A program made the translations under genes and the position numbers. 7,409 nt of DNA from Bifidobacteriaceae bacterium (lineage in GTDB: Bacteria; Actinomycetota; Actinomycetes; Actinomycetales; WQXJ01). The stretch is taken from NCBI GenBank assembly GCA_031278675.1, contig JAITJY010000447.1, positions 1 through 7,409 on the forward strand, written 5' to 3'. This document shows, piece by piece, positions 1 through 4,948 of the stretch (position 1 is its first letter; each line of letters starts with the position of its first letter). Below the pieces are notes generated by a model. That model was not told where the DNA came from, did not search any database, and was given only the letters and a program-made list of their open reading frames with translations.

Positions 1-148
1 GAGTGTTTCAATTTATCTCCTGGATTTCGTCGAGTGTTTCAATTTATCTCCCGCTCTCAGCATCACTGCAGGTCAGAGCACTGGGCGTGGTTGGGCTGGA
101 GATAAATTGTAACACTCGCCACCGGAAAGGAGATAAATTGAAACACTC
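1..148. mobile_element. Transposase-less element: mirrored pairs of transposon-end repeats
   Basis: Four copies of one AT-rich 20-mer are visible. GAGTGTTTCAATTTATCTCC lies at 1-20 and 32-51, and its reverse complement lies at 98-117 (one mismatch, at 110) and 129-148. Both pairs have the same 31-bp phasing and are mirror images around a 46-bp core (52-97) with no coding capacity. The copies at 32-51 and 129-148 also share four flanking bases, giving a 24-bp perfect inverted repeat (28-51 and 129-152). Repeated, phased end sequences with TG...CA tips are known for IS21-family insertion sequences, so I infer an internally deleted derivative (MITE-like) that keeps both ends and no transposase. 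The left boundary coincides with the window edge, so a target duplication cannot be checked. Two separate IS ends facing each other are also possible. The repeats are visible directly; the family is inferred. Confidence 0.6.
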
Positions 149-213
149 GACGCGGCTGGAGCCACGAAGGGCTCGTTGAGGTGGTCTCCAAGCACGACAA
201 CACGACGGCTGTC

Positions 214-255
214 TCAGCCTCCGAATATCAGCCTCCGAACATCGGCCTCCGACCA
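214..255. repeat. Three tandem 14-bp repeats
   Basis: Three head-to-tail units of 14 bp can be read: TCAGCCTCCGAATA (214-227), TCAGCCTCCGAACA (228-241) and TCGGCCTCCGACCA (242-255). The first two differ at one position and the third diverges at a few more. Because 14 is not a multiple of three, the array would shift frame from unit to unit, which argues against coding. The function is unknown. Confidence 0.7.
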
Positions 256-320
256 ACACCGCCCACCTGGCCTCGACCCCGGCCAACACCGACCGCCCGC
301 CACGCCCCACGGCGCGCCGC

Positions 321-374
321 ACGGTCCCATGTTTCTGGCAGAAACCACCATCAAACGGTCATATCTTTCTGGCA
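321..374. repeat. Phased 20-bp direct repeat pair, probable transposon end
   Basis: ACGGTCCCATGTTTCTGGCA (321-340) and ACGGTCATATCTTTCTGGCA (355-374) match at 17 of 20 positions and start 34 bp apart. Read on the minus strand, each begins TGCCAGAAA and ends GACCGT. A TG-led, phased subterminal repeat is what an IS21-type end would look like, here with the element body to the left. No transposase gene is present, so this would be a solo end or relic, unrelated in sequence to the 1-148 repeats. The repeat pair is clear; its interpretation is inference. Confidence 0.5.
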
Positions 375-403
375 ACCAGGTGGTCCCAACAGCCTGGCAT
401 TAC

Positions 404-415
404 GCCGACGTCGGC
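404..415. repeat. 12-bp perfect palindrome downstream of the HNH gene
   Basis: GCCGACGTCGGC is perfectly self-complementary and is flanked on both sides by ATTAC (the octamer GGCATTAC at 396-403 and 413-420 overlaps its right arm). It lies 35 bp past the stop of the minus-strand HNH gene. It could contribute to transcript ending or bind a dimeric protein. There is no adjacent T-run and almost no room for a loop, so an ordinary intrinsic terminator is doubtful. A chance origin in GC-rich DNA is possible. Confidence 0.35.
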
Positions 416-449
416 ATTACTGGCAGACGACAGTCGGGGTGGCCGGGCG

Positions 450-1160
450 TCAACAGGTTGATAGCGTGTGCCGGAGTGCGGCGCGGTCTGGTTCGGTCAG
501 GGCTAGTTCGTAGTGCGCCGCCACCTCAGCCCAGGTCGCGGCGTAGCCGCACTGTCCCACGGCGGGGAGCCAGTCGGCCGGGCCCAAGTCTCCTTTGGAC
601 TGGTTGGCGCTGCCCGCCACGGCGAGCAGTTCGGCTGGGTCGTTGGCGAAAGCCTTGCGCTGTTCCTTGGTCCAGCCCCAGGCTCCGGCGCGCCACGCAC
701 TGGCCAACGGAATGACGTGATCGATCTGGACCGATGTCGTTGATGTGGCCTTATCGAAACTGACCGTCTCGCCGGTGTACGGGTCTTCCAGCACGCCGGT
801 TGTCACCTCGCACCAGCCGTCGCCGTAGCCGACTTCGATCAGGTCACGGCGCAGGATCTCGTTCCTGGTGTAACACCCGTCGCGGTCCAAATCCGCCCAG
901 CCGCCGGGCAAGAACTCTGTCCGCGAGTAGGCCGGCAGCGCATCCCCAGCCGCAGCGCTGGGCAAGGTTTCGAGGCTGGCCAGCGCCGCCGCGTAGCGCC
1001 CGCTGGCGTCCGGTGCGTCGGCGCTCCAAGTCGAACCGGTCGGCCCGCCGTTAGGCGCCGCGTCATCGAAGAACAGCCGATAACCCAGGATGGTCGTGGC
1101 CAACAGCCCAACCAAGCCCAATGTCCAGCCTGCCCCCGCCCGTCGCCTACGCCCCGCCAT
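450..1160 (-). CDS. Membrane-anchored HNH endonuclease family protein (DUF1524)
   Basis: This 236-residue protein begins with a basic N-terminus (MAGRRRRAGA) followed by one hydrophobic segment at about residues 12-30, so it is probably an uncleaved signal anchor with the rest outside the membrane. The C-terminal part, from about residue 78, matches the DUF1524 (GmrSD C-terminal-like) HNH family as I know it. It has a DRDGCYTRNEIL segment (92-103), DPYTG (126-130), QIDHVIPL (145-152) with the candidate catalytic D147-H148, ANQSKGD (185-191) with N186, and a W-P...C-Y tail (197-206). Cysteines 96, 117, 204 and 236 could form disulfides, which suits an exported protein. Expected activity is metal-dependent DNA cleavage, perhaps nutrient scavenging or competition; that role is inference. 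The ATG at 1160 has only a weak, very close GGTGAG upstream. The gene stands alone, 207 bp beyond the kinase gene, with no cognate immunity or restriction partner nearby. Confidence 0.88.
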   Translation of the reverse strand: MAGRRRRAGAGWTLGLVGLLATTILGYRLFFDDAAPNGGPTGSTWSADAPDASGRYAAALASLETLPSAAAGDALPAYSRTEFLPGGWADLDRDGCYTRNEILRRDLIEVGYGDGWCEVTTGVLEDPYTGETVSFDKATSTTSVQIDHVIPLASAWRAGAWGWTKEQRKAFANDPAELLAVAGSANQSKGDLGPADWLPAVGQCGYAATWAEVAAHYELALTEPDRAALRHTLSTC

Positions 1161-1275
1161 GGCTCACCAAGCTAGCGCCGATGCCGCCCATCACGTAGGA
1201 TTTCCGCCGCCCCGTCCGGCGGATGTCGCTGATGTTCCAGGCCGGGATACTAGCCGCACCCCACAAACTCTGGCC

Positions 1276-1317
1276 GTTTCGCTCCGAGATTTTGCGGGGA
1301 CCCCGCGTCAGCGAAAC
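1276..1317 (-). terminator. Nested inverted repeat, possible end of the two-component operon
   Basis: The outer arms GTTTCGCT (1276-1283) and AGCGAAAC (1310-1317) are perfect 8-bp complements. Inside them, GCGGGG-A-CCCCGC (1294-1306) forms a second, very GC-rich inverted repeat. The structure begins about 50 bp past the kinase stop on the minus strand. No T-run follows on that strand, so intrinsic termination would have to be of the U-less type reported in actinobacteria. An operator for the HNH gene is the alternative. Confidence 0.35.
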
Positions 1318-1322
1318 TCGGC

Positions 1323-1348
1323 TCAGGTGCAAAGGTCAGGTGCAAAGG
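1323..1348. repeat. Perfect 13-bp tandem duplication
   Basis: TCAGGTGCAAAGG occurs twice head to tail, at 1323-1335 and 1336-1348, with no mismatch. It lies 19 bp beyond the kinase stop codon (minus strand) and next to the nested hairpin. It may be a recent slippage duplication or a pair of binding sites; nothing in the sequence decides between these. Confidence 0.75.
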
Positions 1349-1367
1349 TTTTGGTCACATAGTGTGG

Positions 1368-2564
1368 CTAGACCGGGGTCTTGGGGAGGCGCACCCGGAA
1401 GACTGCCCCTGAGTCTGATGGGACCACAGTCAGGGAACCGGCATGCAGGCGGACAGCCCAGCGAGCAATCGCCAAACCCAGACCAGTGCCACCCGTGGTG
1501 GCAGCCGTCGCAGATTGAGCCAACTTGCCGCGCTCAAACCGCTCAAAGATGCGCTCCCGCTCGTCCGGCGAGATCCCCGGACCTTGATCAGTGAAATCCA
1601 ATTGGACCCATTTACCGGTCTGACCAGCGGAAATAGTGATGATCCCACCCTGCGGCGAGTGGCGGATCGCGTTCGACAACAAGTTCGCCGCAACCTGATG
1701 CATCCGCTCCACATCGACCGGCATCCGCAAGGTCCGGGGCTGGGCGTCAACGACAAACGCGAGCCGTTTTCCCGCTGAGGAGGCGACCAGGCGGGCGGCG
1801 GCGACGGCATCGTCCAAAAAGTCTTCTACCTCTACTTCGGTGATGTGCAACTCGACGACATCCGCGTCCAAACGAGACAGATCCAGCATGTCGGTCACCA
1901 ACCGGCCGAGCCGCTTGGTCTGAGTGAGCAGCAGATCCAAGGTTTCGGCGGTAGGCGGGGTGACGCCATCGACCATGTTCTCCAACTCCGCCTGAAGGCC
2001 GGCCACGGGCGTGCGCAACTCGTGGGACACGTTGGCGATCATTTCGCGGCGCAGCGCGTCGGCCTGGGCCAAATCCTTCGCCATCAAAGTGAACGCGCGG
2101 GCCAGTTCGCCCACCTCATCGCCGGAAGACACCGACACCTTCTTGGTGTAATCGCCCTTGGCCATGGCGCGGGCGGCCTCGGTCATCTCACGTAGGGGAC
2201 TCGTCATGCCGTGGGCCAGGATCTGCGTCACCACCACACCCGCCAGCAGGGCTAACGGCATAGTGGTCGTGGGGCCCAAGCCGTTCTTGAGTCCAATCCA
2301 GGTCATCACCACGGACGCCATGACCGCAGCCGTCACCAAGAGCCCAATCTTGATCTTGATGGAGCCGAAGCCGTCGAGCGGCCGCGTCACCCCGGACAGC
2401 GATCGGCTCGCCTTGCCCTGCGGCTTAGCCTGCGGTTTGGCCCGCGCCTCGGCCCGCGACTTGGCCCGCAGTTTTGCCCGCGCCTCGGCCCGCGCCTCGG
2501 CCCGCGTCTTGCCCCGCGGTTCGGCCCGCGCCTCGGCCCGCGTTTCGGCTGGCGGCTCGGCCAT
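1368..2564 (-). CDS. HAMP-domain sensor histidine kinase
   Basis: This protein autophosphorylates on histidine and passes phosphate to the regulator encoded just upstream. I chose the ATG at 2564 (398 residues) because it lies 4 nt after the regulator stop, which suits translational coupling; a GTG at 2624 would overlap the regulator. Order of parts: an N-terminal low-complexity tract of twelve tetrapeptides (6-53), two membrane segments (about 71-91 and 103-119) joined by only about 12 residues, a HAMP linker (about 120-170), an H-box NVSHELRTP with H181, an N-box around NLLSNAIRHS (294-303), a G1-box DQGPGIS (326-332), an F-box IFERFER (339-345) and a G2-box GGTGLGLAI (358-366). All catalytic boxes look intact. 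The lack of an extracytoplasmic domain suggests sensing within or at the membrane, or through a partner protein. The ligand is unknown. Confidence 0.93.
   Translation of the reverse strand: MAEPPAETRAEARAEPRGKTRAEARAEARAKLRAKSRAEARAKPQAKPQGKASRSLSGVTRPLDGFGSIKIKIGLLVTAAVMASVVMTWIGLKNGLGPTTTMPLALLAGVVVTQILAHGMTSPLREMTEAARAMAKGDYTKKVSVSSGDEVGELARAFTLMAKDLAQADALRREMIANVSHELRTPVAGLQAELENMVDGVTPPTAETLDLLLTQTKRLGRLVTDMLDLSRLDADVVELHITEVEVEDFLDDAVAAARLVASSAGKRLAFVVDAQPRTLRMPVDVERMHQVAANLLSNAIRHSPQGGIITISAGQTGKWVQLDFTDQGPGISPDERERIFERFERGKLAQSATAATTGGTGLGLAIARWAVRLHAGSLTVVPSDSGAVFRVRLPKTPV
2406..2549 (-). repeat. 12-bp coding minisatellite (tetrapeptide repeat) in the kinase
   Basis: The stretch encodes twelve consecutive tetrapeptides with the pattern A-[E/K]-x-R: AETR, AEAR, AEPR, GKTR, AEAR, AEAR, AKLR, AKSR, AEAR, AKPQ, AKPQ, GKAS. 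At DNA level, units related to GCCTCGGCCCGC (plus strand) recur every 12 bp. Acidic units dominate early and Lys units dominate toward the membrane, so charge shifts from near neutral to strongly positive before the first membrane segment. Since 12 is a multiple of three, changes in copy number would keep the frame. Confidence 0.85.
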
Positions 2565-2568
2565 CGGT

Positions 2569-3441
2569 CTAACGCGCCCTGCGGTGGGGGCGCCCTTGGC
2601 GGCGAGACCGGTACAGCGGCCCACGCGCAGGCTTGCGGAACTCGGCGGGCGCGGTGGGCGCGGACCGCACCTGGCCGGGGCTTACCGGATCGTTGCGGTG
2701 GGCTGGGCGGTCCCCGACGGCATCGTCCATCGCTGCATTATCTGCCTGCGGACCGTTCGGTTCGAACGCGTAACCCACGCCGTGGACCGTCCGGATCAAA
2801 TCCGACCCGAGTTTGCGGCGCAAAGCCTTGATGTGGGAATCCACCGTGCGCGTCGCCGACGCATCGGCCCAATCCCACACGTGTTCTAGGAGTTTCTCCC
2901 GGGTCAACACGGTGTGCGGCGAGGCCGCCAAGAAAACCAGCAGATCGAACTCGGTCGGGGTTAGGTGAACCTGTTCACTGCCGCGCGTCACCCGCCGCGC
3001 CGCCCGGTCAATGACCAGGTCAGCGGCCCGGATTGGGGTGTCATCGCCGGGCTGGACGCCTAACATCTGGGCGCGTTCGACGCGCCGCAGCAGTGCCTTG
3101 ATCCGTGCCAGCAATTCCCGCATCGAGAACGGCTTGGTCATGTAGTCATCCGCGCCGACCCCGAGCCCCACCAGTTTGTCGGTCTCATCATCCCGTGCGG
3201 TGAGCATCAGCACCGGCACCGGCCGTTCCGCCTGGATTCGGCGGCACACCTCCAGCCCATCGATCCCAGGCAGCATCACATCCAACACCACCAGGTCGGC
3301 TTGCAGGTCACGGGTCTTGACGACCGCCTCCAGCCCGTCGCCCACGGTTTGGGCCCGGTACCCCTCCGCGAGCAGCCGCCGCGCAATCGCGTTGGCAATG
3401 GTCGGTTCGTCCTCGACGATCAGGATCAGCGGTGCGCTCAT
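2569..3441 (-). CDS. OmpR/PhoB-type DNA-binding response regulator with C-terminal extension
   Basis: This is the cytoplasmic transcription regulator partnered with the kinase that follows it. I prefer the ATG at 3441 (290 residues, MSAPLILIVEDEP) over an upstream in-frame ATG at 3489, because residues encoded before 3441 do not belong to the receiver fold. The receiver domain (about 4-120) shows the acidic pair E10-D11, phosphoacceptor D54 in VVLDVMLPG, T81 in LMLTARDD and K103 in MTKPF. The winged-helix domain (about 137-228) includes LTPTEFDLL, RTVDSHIKALRRKLG and the usual closing VHGVGYAFEP. Family members generally end about here. This one runs on for about 60 residues rich in Arg, Pro and Ala (229-290) with no recognisable fold. 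No Shine-Dalgarno sequence is visible upstream. Confidence 0.94.
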   Translation of the reverse strand: MSAPLILIVEDEPTIANAIARRLLAEGYRAQTVGDGLEAVVKTRDLQADLVVLDVMLPGIDGLEVCRRIQAERPVPVLMLTARDDETDKLVGLGVGADDYMTKPFSMRELLARIKALLRRVERAQMLGVQPGDDTPIRAADLVIDRAARRVTRGSEQVHLTPTEFDLLVFLAASPHTVLTREKLLEHVWDWADASATRTVDSHIKALRRKLGSDLIRTVHGVGYAFEPNGPQADNAAMDDAVGDRPAHRNDPVSPGQVRSAPTAPAEFRKPARGPLYRSRRQGRPHRRAR

Positions 3442-3455
3442 GCAACCAGTCTGGC

Positions 3456-3461
3456 ACGGTA
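3456..3461 (-). promoter_or_regulatory. Possible -10 element for the two-component operon
   Basis: On the minus strand this reads TACCGT, fitting the TAnnnT pattern of actinobacterial -10 elements. Transcription starting about 7 nt downstream would leave a leader of only about 7 nt before the ATG at 3441, consistent with the missing ribosome binding site. No clear -35 is seen. Confidence 0.3.
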
Positions 3462-3535
3462 GAGAGTGCCCGGCCGCGTTCCGTTGCACGATGCCGCCCA
3501 GCTTCCCCTCCCAGCGGGGGCAGCCTTGACCCGCC

Positions 3536-3556
3536 GGGCGCTAGGCGCAAGCGCCC
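3536..3556. repeat. GC-rich inverted repeat in the divergent promoter region
   Basis: The arms GGGCGCT (3536-3542) and AGCGCCC (3550-3556) are perfect 7-bp complements around a 7-nt loop. The site lies about 95 bp from each of the two divergent start codons. It could be an operator or simply a GC-rich chance hairpin. Confidence 0.4.
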
Positions 3557-3629
3557 CCGCGAGCCCGGGCGTGGGCGGTGGCTGGGGACGGGGCCGTCCA
3601 ATGGCCCAAAATGTTGCGGCCGGATCGTC

Positions 3630-3635
3630 TAACCT
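3630..3635 (+). promoter_or_regulatory. -10 element for a leaderless CNNM transcript
   Basis: TAACCT fits the TAnnnT -10 pattern and ends 8 nt before the ATG at 3644, so transcription would begin at or within a base or two of the start codon. This agrees with the absence of a Shine-Dalgarno sequence. Leaderless mRNAs are common in actinobacteria. No recognisable -35 lies at the expected distance. Confidence 0.5.
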
Positions 3636-3643
3636 AGTGGGCG

Positions 3644-4948
3644 ATGCCTACTGACTTGGCCCTGGTGTTCGTTGGAGTAGCGCTCACTTTGGGCACGGCT
3701 GTGTTTGTCGCGGCGGAATTCGCCATCGTGGCGGTAGATTCTGCGGTGCTCGACGCGGCGGTAGCGCCGGGCCGCCTCGGGGCGCTGCGCCGCGCGCTTA
3801 GTTCGGCGTCCCTTTATCTGTCGGCGTCGCAGGTCGGGATCACGCTGACCACGATCGGGTTGGGCTATACGGCGCAACCGGCGGCGGCGCGGCTCGTGGC
3901 GCAATGGTTGAAAGGCAATCCGGCGCTCAGCCAAGCGGCCGGTGCGGCGCTGGCGGCCACCATCGCGTTGGTGTTCGTCAACACTCTATCGATGCTGGTA
4001 GGAGAGTTGATCCCAAAGAACTTGGCGATGGCGGAACCCCTGCGTACCGCGCGCTGGGCGCTGCCGGCGTTGCTGGTGTTCACCCAGATGATGCGGCCCG
4101 TCATCTGGCTGTTGCACAGTTCTTCGACGGGGCTGCTCAAAGCGATCCACTTCGCTCCGGCAGATGAGGTGTCCTCGGCGCGGTCTGCGGAAGAACTGGA
4201 CTCGGTGGTGCGCCATTCGGCGGAAGAAGGCGTGCTGGACGAAGACCTGGCGACGCGGCTGCGGCGCACGCTGGCCCTGACCGAACTCAAGGCGGTCGAT
4301 GCGATGACGGACCGCACCCAACTCGCTGTGCTCCCGCGCAGCGCCAGCGCCGCTGAGGTGATCGAGGTGGTCGCAGCCACCGGCCACTCGAGGCTGCCGG
4401 TGATCGACGGGTCGCGGGACAACATCTTGGGGGTCGTGGCGTTGCGCAAGGCGCTGGCGGTGCCGTATGCGCGCCGCTCGCGGGTGTCGGTGACCGGTTT
4501 GATGACCCCGATCGTGGAGGTCCCCGAGACCGCCGAGTTGGGTCCCGTGCTGGTCCAATTGCGGGACGCTGGAGCGCAGATGGCGGTCGTGGTAGATGAA
4601 TATGGCGGCACCTCAGGGGTGATCACGCTAGAGGATGTGGTCGAAGAGATTGTGGGCGATGTGCGTGATGAAAACGATCCGACCCGCCCGGCGGTGCGCC
4701 TCATGGCGGACGGCTCCTGGAGGGTTCCCGCACAGATGCGTCCCGACGAACTAGCTGATCAGGCCGGGATTGAGCTGCCGGAGAACGCCGCCTATGAGAC
4801 GCTGGGCGGCCTGGTCATGGCGCAGCTTGGGCGCGTGCCGAAGCCCGGTGACCAGGTTACGGTGGCCGGGGTCACCATCAGGGTCGAGGCGATGGCGGGG
4901 CGCCGCGCGGTGGCGCTCCGCGTCTGGGGGAGGCCTAAAGAACCGTGA
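3644..4948 (+). CDS. CNNM/CorC-family membrane protein with CBS pair (hemolysin-family)
   Basis: This 434-residue protein has the full architecture of the CNNM/CorC (older name hemolysin C-like) family. A DUF21/CNNM membrane domain (about 1-170) carries FVAAEFA (21-27) and the conserved GELIPK (120-125) in its last part. A cytoplasmic CBS pair follows: CBS1 around 217-275 and CBS2 around 283-340, with VVDEYGGTSGVITLEDVVEE inside it. A CorC_HlyC transporter-associated domain (about 350-430) closes it. Relatives are linked to Mg2+/Co2+ efflux or homeostasis and bind Mg-ATP through the CBS pair; transport by this protein is inferred. The ATG at 3644 directly follows a likely -10 element, and a start further upstream would lie before the probable transcript start. 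The stop overlaps the next gene, so the two are probably one operon. Mycobacterial Rv1842c is a comparable first member of such a pair. Confidence 0.93.
   Translation: MPTDLALVFVGVALTLGTAVFVAAEFAIVAVDSAVLDAAVAPGRLGALRRALSSASLYLSASQVGITLTTIGLGYTAQPAAARLVAQWLKGNPALSQAAGAALAATIALVFVNTLSMLVGELIPKNLAMAEPLRTARWALPALLVFTQMMRPVIWLLHSSSTGLLKAIHFAPADEVSSARSAEELDSVVRHSAEEGVLDEDLATRLRRTLALTELKAVDAMTDRTQLAVLPRSASAAEVIEVVAATGHSRLPVIDGSRDNILGVVALRKALAVPYARRSRVSVTGLMTPIVEVPETAELGPVLVQLRDAGAQMAVVVDEYGGTSGVITLEDVVEEIVGDVRDENDPTRPAVRLMADGSWRVPAQMRPDELADQAGIELPENAAYETLGGLVMAQLGRVPKPGDQVTVAGVTIRVEAMAGRRAVALRVWGRPKEP

Larger units (their letters stand above)
149..449. other. Gene-free stretch with degenerate repeats
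   Basis: I find no credible gene here. The open frames crossing it are rich in Pro, Arg, Ser and His with no recognisable motif, and they run on into the antisense of the HNH gene. The stretch contains three tandem 14-mers (214-255), a pair of phased 20-mers (321-340 and 355-374), a small hairpin GTTTCT-GGC-AGAAAC (331-345) and a 12-bp perfect palindrome (404-415). It looks like eroded mobile DNA between an element at the left edge and the 3' end of the HNH gene. Confidence 0.6.
1161..1367. promoter_or_regulatory. Spacer between kinase and HNH genes
   Basis: This 207-bp spacer separates two minus-strand genes, so it should hold the end of the kinase transcript and the HNH promoter. It contains a perfect 13-bp tandem repeat (1323-1348), a nested inverted repeat (1276-1317) and a smaller CCGCC/GGCGG inverted repeat (1204-1208 and 1218-1222). 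On the minus strand, TAGTAT (1248-1253) is a possible -10 element for the HNH gene, but I find no convincing -35. No open frame with recognisable content is present. Confidence 0.4.
3442..3643. promoter_or_regulatory. Divergent promoter region between the regulator and CNNM genes
   Basis: This 202-bp spacer must drive the two-component operon leftward and the CNNM pair rightward. Neither start codon has a Shine-Dalgarno sequence. It contains a GC-rich hairpin (3536-3556), a good -10 hexamer just before the right-hand start (3630-3635) and a weaker one for the left-hand start (3456-3461). It is a natural place for an autoregulatory operator of the response regulator, but I could not pick out a convincing pair of direct repeats. 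Confidence 0.5.

Noticed and set aside
1..148. Repeats beginning GTTTCAATTT resemble a CRISPR repeat
   Set aside because: Direct copies are separated by only 11 bp and the other copies are inverted; no spacers or cas genes are seen. Transposon ends explain the pattern better.
176..715. Long plus-strand open frame at the left side
   Set aside because: It has no motif, is Pro/Arg/Ser-rich, crosses the repeat region and overlaps the well-supported HNH gene in antisense.
450..1160. HNH gene as part of a GmrSD restriction or other defence system
   Set aside because: No DUF262/GmrS-like domain or partner gene is present, and the N-terminal membrane anchor points to an exported protein.
2565..2624. 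GTG at 2624 as the kinase start
   Set aside because: It would overlap the regulator by 56 bp and has no ribosome binding site; the ATG at 2564 lies 4 nt after the regulator stop.
2158..2889. Plus-strand open frame of 243 codons opposite the two-component genes
   Set aside because: Its Ala/Ser/Arg repeats are the antisense reading of the kinase minisatellite, and both genes on the other strand have intact catalytic motifs.
3442..3489. ATG at 3489 as the response regulator start
   Set aside because: The added 16 residues do not belong to the receiver domain, which begins directly after the ATG at 3441.
3865..4704. Minus-strand open frame of 279 codons inside the first CNNM gene
   Set aside because: Its Ser/Thr-rich composition is the usual antisense shadow of a GC-rich gene; the plus-strand frame carries all family motifs.
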